Shown here one piece after another: positions 9,757-21,945 of a stretch of DNA of 64,000 bases (positions are counted from its first letter, which is position 1; the number at the start of each line of letters is the position of its first letter). The notes under the pieces were generated by a model. That model was not told where the DNA came from. It was given only the letters and a program-made list of their open reading frames with translations, and did not search any database. The stretch is from contig NC_089226.1 of assembly GCF_963924675.1 (NCBI RefSeq), positions 47,633,124 through 47,697,123 on the forward strand, in the 5' to 3' direction. This DNA is from Phocoena phocoena (taxonomy: Eukaryota; Chordata; Mammalia; Artiodactyla; Phocoenidae). Both the position numbers and the translations under genes were made by a program.

Positions 9757-12700
9757 TGACACACTCTAGGTCCATCCACCTTACTACAAATAACTCAATT
9801 TCTTTTCTTCTTATGTCTGAGTAATATTCCATTGTATATATGTGCCACATTTTCTTTATCCATTCATCTGTCAATGGACACTTAGGTTGCTTTCATGTCG
9901 TGGCTATTGTAAATAGAGTGCAGTGAACATTGTGGTACATGACTCTTTTTGAATTATTGTTTTCTCAGGGTATATGCCCAGTAGTGGGATTGCTGGCTCA
10001 TATGGTAGTTCTATTTTTAGTTTTTTCAGGAACCTCTATACTGTTCTCCATAGTGGCTGTATCAATTTACATTCCCACCAACAGTGCAAGAGGGTTCCCT
10101 TTTCTCCATACCCTCTCCAGCATTTATTGTTTGTAGATTTTTTGATGATGGCCATTCTGACTGGTGTGAGGTGATAGCTCATTGTAGTTTTGATTTGCAT
10201 TTCTCTAATGATTAGTGATGTTGGGCATCCTTTCATGTATATGTTGGCAATCTGTATATCTTTTTTGGAGAAATGTCTATGTAGGTCTTCTGCCCATTTT
10301 TGATTGGGTTGTTTGTGATTTTGCTGTTGAGCTGCATGAGCAGCTTGTATATTTTGGGGATTAATCTTTTGTCAGTTGCTTGGTTTGCAAATATTTTCTC
10401 CCATTCTGAGGGTTGTCTTTTCGTCTTGTTTATGTTTTCCTTTTCTGTGCAAAAGCTTTTAAGTTTCATTAGGTACCATTTGTTTATTTTGTTTCTATTT
10501 TCATTACTCTAGTAGGTGGGTCAAAAAAATCTTGCTATGATTTATGTCATAGAGTGTTCAGCCTATGTTTTCCTCTAAGAGTTTTATAGTGTCTGGCCTT
10601 ACATTTAGGTCTTTAATCCATTTTGAGTTTATTTTTGTGTATGGTGTTAGGGAGTGTTCTAATTTCATTCTTTCTCATGTAGCTGTCCAGTTTTCCCAGC
10701 ACCACTTATTGAAGAGGCTGTCTTTTCTCCATTGTATATTCTTGCAACCTTTATCAAAGATAAGGTGACCACATGTGCATGTGTTTATCTCTGGATTTTC
10801 TATCCTGTTCCATTGATCTATACTTCTGTTTTTGTGCCAGTACCATACTGTCTTGATTACTGTAGCTTTGTAGTATAGTGTGAAGTCAGGGAGCCTGATT
10901 TCTCCATTTCCGTTTTTCTTTCTCAAGATTGCTTTGGCTGTTCGGGGTCTTTTGTGTTTCCATACAAACTGTGAAATTTTTTGTTCTAGTTCTGTGAAAA
11001 ATGCCATTGGTAATTTGATAGGGATTGCACTGAATCTGTAGATTGCTTTGGTACTATAGTCATTTTCACGTTGTTGATTCTTCCAATCCAAGAACGTGGT
11101 ATATCTCTCCATCTGTTTGTATCATCTTTAATTTCCTTCATCAGTGTCTTATAGTCTTCTGCATACATGTCTTTTGTCTCCTTAGGTAGGTTTATTCCTA
11201 TGTATTTTATTCTTTTTGGTGCAATGGTAAATAAGTGTGTTTCCTTAATTTCTTTTACAGATTTCTCATCATTACTGTATAAGAATGCAAGAGACTTCTG
11301 TGCATTAATTTTGTATCCTGCTGTTTTACCAAATCATTGATTAGCTCTGGTAGTTTTCTGGTAGAATCTTTAGGATTCTCTATGTTTAGTAAAATGTCAT
11401 CTGCAAACAGTGACAATTTTACTTCTTCTCTTCCGATTTGGATTCCTTTTATTTGTTTTTCTTCTCTGATTGCTGTGGCTAAAATTTCCAAAGCTATGTT
11501 GAATAATAGTGGTGAGAGTTGGCAACCTTGTCTTGTTCCTGATCTTAGAGGAAATGGTTTCAGTATTTCACCACTGAGAACGATGTTGGCCGTGGGTTTG
11601 TCCTATATTGCCATTATTATGTTGAGGTAAGTTCCTTCTGTACCTACTTTCTGGAGGGTTTTTTCATTAAATGGGTGTTGAATTTTGTCAAAAGCTGTTT
11701 TGGTATCTATAGAGATTTTCATATGGTTTCTATCCTTCAGTTTGTTAATATGATGTATCACATTGATTTGCGTATACTGAAGAGTCTTTGCATTCCTGGG
11801 ATAAACCCCACTTGATCATGGTTTATGATCCTTTTAATGTGCTGTTGGATTGTCTTTGCTAGTATTTCGTTGAGGATTTTTGCATCTATGTTTATCAGCG
11901 ATATTGGTCTGTAGTTTTCTTTCTTTGTGACATCTTTGTCTGGCTTTGGTATCAGGGTGATGGTGGCCTCGTAGAATGAGTTTGGGTGTGTTCCTCCCTC
12001 TGCTATATTTTGGAAGAGTTTGAGAGGATAGGTGTTAGCTCTTCTCTAAACGTTTGATAGAATTCACCTGTGAAGCCATCTAGTCGTGGGCTTTTGTTTG
12101 TTGGAAGATTTTTAATCAGTTTCAATTTCAGTGCTTGTAATTCGTCTATTTATATTTTCTATTTCTTCCTGGTTCAGTCTCAGAAGGTTGTGCTTTTCTA
12201 ATTATTTGTCCATTTCTTCCAGGTTGTCCATTTTATTGGCATATAGTTGCTTGTAGTAATTTCTCATGATCCTTTGTATTTCTGCAGTGTCAGTTGTTAC
12301 TTCTCCTTTTTCATTTCTAATTCTGTTGATTTGAGTTTTTGCCCTTTTTTTTCTTGATGAGTCTGGCTAATGGTTTATCAATTTCGTTTATCTTCTCACA
12401 GGGCCAGCTTTTAATTTTATTGATCTTTGCTGTTGTTTCCTTTCATTTCTTTTTTATTTATTTCTGGTATGATGTTTATGATTTCTTTCCTTCTGCTAAC
12501 TGTTTTTTTTTTTCTTCTTTCTCTAATATCTTTAGGTGTAAGTTTAGGTTGTTTATTTGGGATGTTTCTCATTTCTTGAGGTAGTATTGTGTTGCTGTAA
12601 ACTTTCCTCTTAGAAGTGCTTTTGCTGCATCCCATTGGTTTGGGGTCATCCTGTTTTCATTGTCATTTGTTTCTAGGTATTTTTTGATTTCCTGTTTGAT

Positions 12701-13483
12701 TTCTTCAGTGATATCTTGGTTATTTAGTAGTGTGTTGTTCAGCCTCCATGTGTTTGTATTTTTTACGGTTTTTTTTTCCTGTACTATCTAGTCTTATAGC
12801 GTTGTGGTCGGAAAAGATACTTGATATGATTTCAGTTTTCTTAAATTTACCAAGGCTTGATTTGTGACCCAGGATATGATCTATCCTGGAGAATATTTTA
12901 TGAACACTTGAGAAGAAAGTGTATGCTGTTGTCTTTGGATGGAATGTCCTATAAATATCAATCAAGTCCATCTTGTTTAATGTGTCAATTAAAGCTTGTG
13001 TTTCCTTATTTATTTTCATTTTGGTTGATGATCTGTTCATTGGGGAAAGTGGGGTGTTAAAGTTCCCTAGTATTATTGTGTTACTGTTGATTTCCCCTTT
13101 TATGGCTGTTAGGATTTACCTTATGTATTGAGGTGCTCCTATGTTGTGTGCATACATATTTACAATTGTTATATCTTCTTCTTGGATTAATCCCTTGATC
13201 ATTATGTAGTGGACTTCTTTGTCTCTTGTAATAGTCTTTATTTTAAAATCTCTTTTGCCTGCTATGAGAATGGCTACTCCAGCTTTCTTTTGATTTCCAT
13301 TTGCATGAAATATCTTTTTCCATCCCCTCATTTTCCGTCTGTATGTTTCTCCAGGTCTGAAGTGGGTCTCTTGTAGACAGCATATATACGTTTCTTGTAT
13401 CCTTTCAGACAGTGTTTTTTGTTGGAGCATTTAATCCATTTACATTTAAGATAATTATCAATATGTATGTTCCTCTTACCATT
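9757..13483 (-). pseudogene. L1-A ORF2 relic (endonuclease and reverse transcriptase)
   Basis: ORF2p is the L1 endonuclease/reverse transcriptase that nicks target DNA and copies RNA into it. Here it is broken into many frames. Endonuclease pieces at 13116-13430 and 12720-13040 still show QETHF and IDHILGHKSSL. A reverse-transcriptase piece at 11255-11491 keeps the FADD catalytic motif. A thumb piece lies at 10675-11112. The C-terminal cysteine-rich piece (10036-10236) reads [18 protein letters not shown], so one of the family's conserved cysteines is lost to tyrosine. No fragment exceeds 150 codons, against about 1275 for an intact ORF2. Confidence 0.93.
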
Positions 13484-13540
13484 TTCTTAATTATTTTGGG
13501 TTTGTTTTTGTAGTTCTTATCCTTCTCTTGTGTTTCCTGC

Positions 13541-14128
13541 CTAGAGAAGTTTCCTTAGTGTTTGTTGTAAGGCTGGTTTGATGGTGCTGAATTCTCTTAG
13601 CTTTTGCTTCTTCCTAAAGGTTTTAATTTCTCCATCAAATCTGAACGAGATCCTTGCTTGGTAGAGTAATCTTGGTTGTATGTTTTCCCATTTCATCACT
13701 TTAAATATGTCCTGCCACTCCCTTCTGGCTTGCAGAGTTTCTGCTGAAAGATCAGCTGGTAAGCTTATGTGGATTCCCTTCTGTGTTATTTGTTGCTTTT
13801 CCTTTGCTGCTTTTAATATTTTTTCTTTGTATTTAATTTTTGATAGTTTGATTAATATGTGTCTTGGCATGTTTTTCCTTGGATTTATCCTATATGGGAG
13901 TCTCTGCCCTGCATGGACTTGATTGACTATTTGCATTCCCATATTAGGGACGTTTTCAACTATAATCTCCTCAAATATTTTCTCAGTCCCTTTCTTTTTC
14001 TCTTCTTCTTCTGGGACCCCTATAATTCGAATGTTGGTGCATTTAATGTTGTCCCAGAGGTCTCTGAGACTGTCCTGTGTTCTTTTCATTCTTTTTTCTT
14101 TATTGTGCTCTGCAGTAGTTATTTCCAC
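13541..14128 (-). pseudogene. L1-A ORF1 relic, RNA-binding half
   Basis: ORF1p is the trimeric nucleic-acid-binding chaperone of L1. This 195-codon open stretch covers the RRM and C-terminal domain, with the family phrases IIGVPEEEE, PRHILIKLSK and ARISFRFDGEIK. The coiled-coil half further upstream (to about 14430) is interrupted by stops, so the protein is truncated compared with the usual 340 or so residues. It sits about 58 bp before the ORF2 relic in transcription order, as in other L1s. Confidence 0.92.
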
Positions 14129-14439
14129 TATTTTATCTTCCAGGTCACTTATCCATTCTTCTGCTTCAGTTATTCTGCTGTTGATTCCTTATAGAGAATT
14201 TTTAATTTCATTTATTGTGTTGTTAGTCATTGTTTATTTGCTCTTTAGTTCTTCTGGGTCTTTGTTAAATATTTCTTTTATTTTCTCCTTTCTATTTCCA
14301 AGATTTTGGATCATCTTTACTATCATTACTCTGAATTCTTTGTCAGGTAGACTGCCTATTTCCTCTTCATTTGTTTCGTTGGTGGATTTTTACTTTACTC
14401 CTTCATTTGCTGCATATTTCTCTGTCTTCTCATTTTGCT

Positions 14440-16333
14440 TCATGTACTGTGTTTGGGGTCTCCATTTCTCAGGCTGCAAGTTCATAGTTCCCATTGTTTT
14501 TGGTGTCTGCTCTCAGTGGGTAAGGTTGGTTCAGTGGGTTGTGTAGGCTTCCTGGCAGAGGGGATTGGTGCCTGTGTTCTGGTGGATGAGGCTGGATCTT
14601 GTCTTTCTGGTGGGCAGGACCGTGTCCTGTGGTGTCTTTTGGGGTGTCTCTGAAGTTATTGTGATTTTAGGCAGCCTCTCTGCTAATGGGTGGAGTTGTG
14701 TTCCTGTCTTGCTAGTTGTTTGGGATGGGGTGTCAGTCACTGGAGCTTGCTTGCCATTGGGTGGAGCTGAGTCTTAGCATTGAGATGGAGATCTCTGGGA
14801 GAGCTCTCGCTGATTGATATTACTTGGGGCCAGGAGGTCTCTGGTGGTCCAATGTCCCGAACTCGGCTCTCCCACCTCAGATGCTCAGGCCTGACACCTG
14901 GCTAGAGTACCAAGAGCCTGTCAGCCACAGATCTCAGAAGAAAAGGGATAAAAAAAGAATAAAAGAAAAAAATTAAGTTATTAAAATAAAAAATATTAAA
15001 GAAAAAATTAATAAAAAAGAGCAACCAAACCAATGATCAAAGCCATCAATGATAAGAAGCAGTAATAACTATACTAAGGTAAACATAAAAATCAGAAACT
15101 AGTCAGTCGCATACAGCAAACCCCAAGTCTACAGTTGCTCCCAAAGTCCACTGCCTCAATTTTGGGATGATTCATTGTCTATTCAGGTATTCCACAGATG
15201 CAGGGTACATCAAGTTGATTGTGGGGATTTAATTCGCTGCTCCTGAGGCTGCATGGAGAAATTTCTTTCTCTTCTTTGTTTGCACAGCTCCTGGGGTTCA
15301 GCTTTGGATTTGGCCCTGCCTCTGCATGTAGTTCACCGTCTGGCATCTGTTCTTCGCCCAGACAGGACGGGGTTTAAGCAGCAGCTGATTAAGGGGCTCT
15401 GGCTCACTCAGGCCTTGGAGAGGGAGGGGTCCAGAATGTGGGGCAAGCCTGCGGCACCAGTGGCCAGCATGACATTGCAACAGCCTGCGGTGTGCCATGT
15501 GTTCTCCCAGGAAGTTGTCCCTGGATCACGGAACCCTGGCAGTGGCGGGTTGCAGAGGCCCCCTAGGAATGGAGGTGTGGATAGTGACCTGTGATACACA
15601 CAGGCTTCTTGGTGGGTGCAGTAGCAGCCTTAGCATTTCATGCCCATCTCTGGTGTCCACGCTGATAGCTGCGGCTTGCGCCCATCTCTGAAGCTTGTTT
15701 AGGTGGTGTTCTGAATCTCTTCTTCTCGCACACCCTGAAACAATGGTCTCTTGACTCAGGCAGTTCAAGACTTTTTCCCAGACTCCCTCCCAGTTGTGGC
15801 GCATTAGCCCCCTTCACGCTGTACACAGCCAACCCCAGTCCTGTCCCTGGACCTGAACACCGAAGCCTGAGCCTCAGCTCCCAGCACCCACCCACCCAGG
15901 TGGGTGAGCAGACAAGCCTCTCAGCTGGTGAGTGCTGATTAGCACTGATCCACTGTGTGGGAAACTCTCCACTTTGCCCTCTGCACCCCTGTTGCTGTGC
16001 TCTCCTCTGTGGCTTCGAAGCTTCCCCCCCACCCACCCCCTGTTTCCACCAGTGAAGGGGCTTCCTAGTGTGTGGAAACTTTCCCTCCTTCACAGCTCCT
16101 TCCCAGAGGTGCAGGTCCCATCCCTATTCTTTTGTCTCTGTTTTTCCTTTTTTCTTTTGCCTACCCAGGTACATGGGGAGTTTCTTGCCTTTTGGGAAGT
16201 CTGAGGTCTTCTGCCAGCGTTCAGTAGCTGTTTTGTAGGAGGTGTTCCACATGTAGATGTATTTGATGTGTTTGTGGGGAGGAAGGTGATCTCCTTGTCT
16301 TACTCCTCAGTCATCTTGAAGGTCCTCCCCTCT
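14440..16333 (-). promoter_or_regulatory. L1-A 5' UTR and internal promoter relic
   Basis: About 1.9 kb between ORF1 and the 5' end, homologous to 50230-52269 of L1-B. It includes an A-rich tract (plus strand 14940-15030). The 5' terminus reads GGACCTTCAAGATGACTGAG on the minus strand, so the usual AAGATGG YY1-like site near L1 starts is altered. Most CpGs are decayed to TpG/CpA compared with L1-B. Confidence 0.75.
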
Positions 16334-16544
16334 ACTTTTAGTTTTTATTTTGGACCTCTTTCTTGTTCCCAAATATAGGAAAAAACAAATATAAAGTCCT
16401 CATGGCAGGAGTGTGATTATCTTGATTGGGGCATCAAGAAGGCCACTGTGGTTGGAGAATGGAGGAGAGTGTGAGAGGAAATAAGATCAGAATGGTAGTT
16501 GAGTCAGATAGTGTAGGGTCTTATAGACCATTGAAAGAGCACTG

Positions 16545-16751
16545 TTTTTTTTTTTTTTTGCGGTACGCGGGCCCCTCACTGCTGTGGCCTCTCCCGTTGC
16601 GGAGCACAGGCTCTGGACGCGCAGGCTCAGTGGCCATGGCTCACAGGCCCAGCTGCTCCGTGGCATGTGGGATCTTCCCGGACTGGGGCACGAACCTGTG
16701 TCCCCTGCAGCGGCAGGCGGACTCTCAACCACTGCACCACCAGGGAAGCCC
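16545..16751 (-). mobile_element. CHR-type SINE
   Basis: Poly-T start, full body and ccaccagggaagccc end. Flanked by agagcactg at 16536-16544 and 16752-16760. Confidence 0.94.
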
Positions 16752-16849
16752 AGAGCACTGTTTTTTACCTGGACAAAAGCTGGAAACTTCTGGAAGATTT
16801 TGAAGAGAAGTCAGATGATCAGACTTGAATGAGTTATACTCATTTGTAC

Positions 16850-17310
16850 ATAGCTTCTTTAACTCAGTAAAGTTTTTTTAAGATTAATATATGCTGGTGC
16901 ATGTATCAGTTTTTATTTCTTTTTGTTTTAAAATAGGATTTCATTGTGTGAATACACCACAAATTGCTTATCCATTCTCCTGATGGAAATTTGGATCATT
17001 TCCAGTTTCTTTCCTGTTACAAATCCACTATGAACTTTATTGTTAATAATTATTATTATTTTGTGGACATATGCTTTAATTATCTTGAGTATACCTCAAA
17101 GAAGAAAATTGCTCAGTTATAGGCAGGGTGTCCAGACATCCTGGTATGCTTGAGACCATCATCCTCATTTTAGCATGGAAAGCCCCACATCCCTGGAAGC
17201 CCTTAAAGCTTTCTAGTTATAGGATAGGTGTATCTTTAACTTTATAAGAGGTTTCCAAACAGTTTTACAAGGTGGTTGTACTATTTTACACTCCCACTAG
17301 AACTATACAG
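16850..17310 (-). mobile_element. Old L1 3' fragment
   Basis: Antisense L1: gtgtgaatacaccacaaattg, cttatccattctcctgatgg, then gtgtatctttaactttataag and tttacactcccactagaac. A 92-bp insertion (17123-17214) splits it. Confidence 0.8.
17123..17214. mobile_element. Unidentified short insertion with 8-9 bp duplication
   Basis: The L1 text breaks after agttatag (17115-17122) and resumes after a second agttatag (17215-17222); the match extends one base further. The insert starts gcagggtgtccagacatcctgg. Duplication length fits an hAT-type transposon, but no clear terminal inverted repeat is visible. Confidence 0.6.
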
Positions 17311-17450
17311 TGTGCCAGACATTGTGTGTGGTTATGAAAATTCAGTGGTGAATAAGATGGACAAGGTCCCTGCCCTCATGGAACGTATGTTCTGGGTGGT
17401 AAACGTTGAAGAAATGATTACAAGTGCGTTGTGTGAAACTCTGCTATTAA
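17305..17450 (-). repeat. L2 LINE 3' fragment
   Basis: tgtgccagacattgtgtgtgg, then acaaggtccctgccctcatgg, is the reverse complement of the L2 3' end (ccatgagggcagggacc and later gtgcctggcaca). Confidence 0.7.
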
Positions 17451-18369
17451 GCTAATATATTTACCTGAGCTATTCTTTTTGTGTTAAAAATATATTTGCA
17501 GAATGGACTTAATCCTTAGGAAGCGCATCTTCTCCCTGATAGGATATCTAAGAGGGGTACTACGATTAAAGCAGAAAGTTTTAGTACAGTATCAGATGTA
17601 TGAGACTGAATTACAGCCAAGAAGTTCTCAGTTTTAGGCTTGGCTCATTTGAAGGGACTTTAGTATAACTCTTCAGGGTACAGCTAGTTTGGGGGAAATA
17701 GAGCATTTATGGCCACTTATTTCTTGTGCCTGAAAGATCCTTCTCTCTAGACTGCTTGACAATTTAGAACTTAGAATTTAGAGTCATCACTGTTGTTTAT
17801 CCCACTGAAGAGGTTTCGGAAACAGTAAACTGTCTGGGAATCTCCACACATCTTCATTATTGTTAGCTTGTAATTTCAATTTGCTTTTTTGTACAGTGCC
17901 TGCAAGTTTTCTATTTATCCAGATGGTGCTCAGCAAATAAATCTCTTTTATATTGTATCAGGAACATCGCTATTCACCTATAGTAAATTGTTTATATCCT
18001 AAATTTAAAATAATTCCTCTGACTATACTTATTTTACGAGTTTCGATCTAAGACCAATTATATGCAGACATTTTTTTCCCCAGGCATTTTGACCTAGAAA
18101 GATTTTTGAAACAATCTGAAAGTTAAAAAGCATTACCTACCAAAAGGGCTCAACCAAATGAATTCCTGATTTTCACTCTGAATTTTGAAATTGCTTGAGG
18201 TTTATAAAATTCTCAAGTCAACAGAAAGAGTGGAAGATGTTTTATGTCTTAGGTAGAAATATTTTCCCAAGTGATGAGGAGATCCATAAACTCATTAAAG
18301 CCTTGTTCCTGTCCTTTAGGGCTAAACTTCTATGTTTCCATAATACTTTTCTTCAATTACAGTTTTTAT
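17451..18369. other. No gene recognised
   Basis: No exon, RNA gene or confident repeat seen in this AT-rich stretch. Confidence 0.5.
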
Positions 18370-18500
18370 CCCATAATGATCTGAGCACCTTTCTGTTGCT
18401 TCAGTTAGATGGTAATTTCTTAGTAAGCAAGAACCAGGCCTTGAGAAAGTACCTATTATAGTGCCTAGTACATAATAGAGTCTTAATGTATAATGGTTTC
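18370..18500 (+). repeat. L2 3' fragment
   Basis: gcaagaaccaggccttgagaaa and tatagtgcctagtacataatag follow the order and spacing of the L2 terminus. Confidence 0.6.
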
Positions 18501-18524
18501 TTGCTTTGCAACTATAATAGTTTT

Positions 18525-19010
18525 CTATTCCTGCTGTAATAAATTACTACAAACTTAGGGGCTTAACACAACAAAATTAATTTTCTTATAATTCTGGGTG
18601 TCAGAAGTCTGAAATTAGTTTCGCTGGGCTACAGTCAAGGTGTCAGCAGATGGTGATCTTTGTAGAGGCTCTGAAGTGAGTATCCATTTCCTTGCCCTTT
18701 CTAGCTTCTAATGACTACCTCCTTTCCTTGGTTCCTTGGTTCCTTGGTGGCCCCTTCCTTCATCTGTAAACTGCCTCACTCCAGTCTCTGCTTCCATCAT
18801 CCTAGTGCCTTCTCTGACTCTGACTCCTATGGTCCTCTTTTGAGGACTATTGTGATTACGCTGGGCCCACTGGATAATCCAGAATAATCTCCTGTCTCAA
18901 GATCTTTAATCACATTTGAAAAGTTCTTTTTGTCATATAAGGCAACATTCATAGGTTCTGGGTATTTGGGCATGAACATATTTGGGAGACCATTATTCAG
19001 TTTACCATAG
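18525..19010 (-). mobile_element. MLT1-like solo LTR (MaLR)
   Basis: On the plus strand it begins agttttctattcctgctgta and ataaattactacaaactta and ends with ttgggagaccattattcag, the reverse complement of an MLT1-type LTR. It has no internal coding sequence. Its divergence points to an old, eutherian-wide insertion. Confidence 0.75.
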
Positions 19011-19165
19011 CCACTAGCAGAGAGCTTTGTATTTTGTAATTACTTAATACGTGTTTGGTGAATTGTTATATAACTTTTAATATGCTTTTGCCTGGGAATA
19101 GAGGTTTTTTGGTTTTGTTTTTTGTAAAGAAGTCCCAGAACCAATGTCTTTTCCTGTACTCTTTT

Positions 19166-19383
19166 TTAAAAAAATTTATTTATTTTGGCAGCATTGGGTC
19201 TTCATTGCTGCGCGCGGGGCTCAGTAGTTGTGGCTCGTGGGCTCTAGAGCGCAGGCTCAGTAGTTGTGGCACACGGGCTTAGCTGCTTCACGGCATGTGG
19301 GATCCTCCTGGACCAGGCCTCAAACCCATGTCCCCTGCATTGGCAGGCGGATTCTTAACCACTGCGCCACCTGGGAAGTCCCT
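19166..19383 (-). mobile_element. CHR SINE, internally shortened long form
   Basis: Starts with an A/T-rich tail and ttattttggcagcattggg, skips much of the usual body, and ends gccacctgggaagtccc. Flanked by imperfect repeats tcctgtactcttt (19152-19164) and ttctgtactcttt (from about 19386). Confidence 0.9.
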
Positions 19384-20009
19384 TTTTCTGTACTCTTTAA
19401 AGAGCTCTGGTGTATTCAGCAGTGTCTTATCTTCTCCAAAGAGGTTTTACTTCTCTTTAGTTCACTTAAATTCAGATCAATAAATGTGGTCCTTTCCCCA
19501 CTTAGTTTTGTTATTTCTTTTTTTCTCAATCATTCTTTCAAAACCCTTCACTATTCCTGGTATGTAAGATAAAAATGAAGATTTTTGAGTCTTTGTGAGC
19601 AACTTTTCTGTTTTGAAATGGTCTATCTTTTTTTGCCAATTGAAGCCCCAGCTTAAATATTACCTCCTCCATGAGACTCAATTTACCTCAGAGAAAGAAG
19701 GGAACTAACTAATGAGTATACTTTATACATGTTAAAATTCCTTCACATTTCATAAAATTTCTTCACATTTTATGATGATGATGGTCACAGAGGTCATTAT
19801 CACATGCTTTGCAGTCAGTTGCAGAGCAATAATTTAAAACCAGGTATTTGTGGAAGGCTGGGCCACCTAGTGGTCAAGAGAATGTACTTGAAAACAAATT
19901 CAGCTTCAACCACTATCTATCTGCTCTGGTATCTTTATCAACTGAATAGATATAATCACAGGAACTTCATAGTACGTGTCTGTATGTGAAAATTAAGTGA
20001 GGGAGTGAG
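19384..20009. other. Weak repeat relics, no gene
   Basis: About 19625-19700 has an L2-like phrase (gccccagcttaaatattacc, then tcctccatgagac). About 19868-19990 has a MIR-like phrase (ctagtggtcaagagaatgta). Nothing coding is seen. Confidence 0.45.
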
Positions 20010-20100
20010 TGAGTGAGTGTATGGAAATTCTCTGTACTTTCTTCTCATTTTTCTGTAAACCTAAAACTGTTTAAAAATAAAGTCTATTAATTTAAAAAGT
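20010..20100 (+). repeat. L1 3' terminal fragment
   Basis: ggaaattctctgtactttct and taaacctaaaactgtttaaa, with aataaagtctattaattt, are the extreme 3' end of an old L1. Confidence 0.75.
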
Positions 20101-20284
20101 CAGATAATGACTGTAGAGTACTTAGCATAGTCTTGACATATATTAACTCTTTGGCTATGGTTTTTATTACTCTGTGACCTCTCTTTTTCTGTTACAGCAT
20201 GGTTTTCAGTCCAGATTAATGCTTCTCCTCTGAACTCCTGTAACATTTAATAGTCTGTATGATATAATTTCTTATTTTACAGGT

Positions 20285-20400
20285 TCATAGAATGTTACAG
20301 TTGTAAGGAATCTTAAAGGTCAACCGTAATAATTTTCTTAATTTCATATGAGGAAACTGAGGCACAGAGATGTCAAATAAGTTGTCCAAGGTCATACAAT
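20285..20400 (-). repeat. MIR-like SINE fragment
   Basis: tcatatgaggaaactgaggc followed by acagagatgtc and ttgtccaaggtcatacaat is the reverse complement of the MIR core. The left part (catagaatgttacagttgta) resembles a CR1/L3- or AmnSINE-type tail. Confidence 0.65.
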
Positions 20401-21669
20401 ATTAAATATTTTTCTATTGTTTATTAATAAACTATGTTTAATGATTTATTAACATCATTCTTGTTCTTTGAAATTTTCAAGTGAAACATCAGTAACTGTT
20501 AATCCTGAAGCAATAATTTAATGGCATTAAATTATTATTAGATATAAATTATATGTTTCAATCCTTTATTCCAAAAGTTTTTTCACTTTTATAAGGGCAT
20601 AGGTAGTTTTCAGTTTAAGTCCTTGAATAGATCTCCAATTTTTGACCAATGATCATGAAATACATTTGTATTCCTTTACATATTTCTTTTAAAATTTAAT
20701 TTGATCTTTTTTTCTTCAAAAAACTTTGATTCCTTAGCATAAGTTTTTTAACCTCTAATGTGGGCAATCACTTGAACTATTATAATAAAATTTAAACAAG
20801 GAGAAATGCAGTCATGATTTAGGTTTTTTCCTTTCTTTATGTTATTTATTATATATTTTCCAAGCCATGTGAAACCCAAGTGACTTTGCTTAAAAAATAA
20901 TCTTGAATATGAACCAAAAGAAAAAGAAGCAAACATTATGGATTTGAAAAAATCAGGCCAGATTTTTTGCTTGAGGAGTCAAGTTTTGAGACATCAAGAC
21001 TTGATCAAACCAATAATATTTGACATGAACTTATCAGTTGGAACTTAACAGCTGACTAATTCTACCAAGTTTTTTTATTAATGGAAATGTCTCCAATGAA
21101 CACATATTTCACTAGTATGTCTTTTTGCCTCCTTATCTCATCTCCCACAAGGTACAAACCCCTGCTTTCTAAGATCTCTTTCTGTGTCTTGATCCCTAAC
21201 TAGGTCTGTCATACCCCACTCCAGGCTCATACCATTCACCTTGCCCACACTACTCGTCTTACTGTCATAAGTAAGTATGAAGTATACTTAGAAGTATCTT
21301 TTTTTTTAAATTGAAAAAAACTGCCATCTATTTGACATATCTGATCTTTATTGATCATATTGATCAATTTATTCATATTGATATTTCTAACTAGTCTTTT
21401 TCATCATTATATAACAATCTCCCATATCTTATTAGTTATCAAGCCCTATCAGTTATATATCTTTCATGTTTGTCCTCTGGTCCCCATCCTCATTGTTCCC
21501 TCATTAGTTGAAGTATTCATCTGTTTTCTTTGGAATAATTTAAAAATAACCTATGGGTTTTTTTCCAACTACTAGTTTCTTCTTCCTAACAGTGTATCTT
21601 TCATACCCTCACAGAGTGATCTGTTTAAAATACAGATTTTGTTAATGTCCTTCCTGTGCTTATATCATT
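20401..21669. other. No gene recognised
   Basis: AT-rich sequence. A weak L2-like phrase occurs at about 21120-21250. No exon is supported. Confidence 0.45.
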
Positions 21670-21945
21670 TATAATAATGATAGGTACCATTTATTGAGGG
21701 TATATTTGTGTGTGTGTGTGTGTGTGTGAGTGAGTGAGGCACTGTGCTAGATGCATTATAAACATTGTCTTTAATTCTCATACAAAATCTGTGAGGTAGG
21801 TACTGTTATCTCTGTTAACAGATGAAGAAATTTAAGGCTCATGGTAGTTAAATAATCTTCCCAAGTTTGTACATCTGCTTGGTGGATACGAAATAGATCC
21901 CAGGTATATATGGTTCTAAATCTTTCTTCTGTCTATGCAGTTTGT
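21670..21945 (-). repeat. MIR with (GT)n insertion
   Basis: taggtaccatttattgaggg, then ggcactgtgctagatgcatt, then gtgaggtaggtactgttatc and acagatgaagaaatttaagg follow the antisense MIR order. A (GT)n run at about 21707-21728 interrupts it. Confidence 0.85.

Larger units (their letters stand above)
9320..16333 (-). mobile_element. L1-A, full-length LINE-1
   Basis: A 7.0-kb minus-strand L1 with all parts in order: 3' UTR (9320-9756), ORF2 relic (9757-13483), ORF1 relic (13541 to about 14430) and 5' UTR (to 16333). A 13-bp target duplication flanks it. The 3' UTR has a G-run tract on the minus strand (plus ccctccccatcccacccc at 9448-9465). Its sequence is the same subfamily as L1-B at 45113-52269 but carries more stops and frameshifts, so it is older. 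It cannot make full proteins. Confidence 0.95.
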
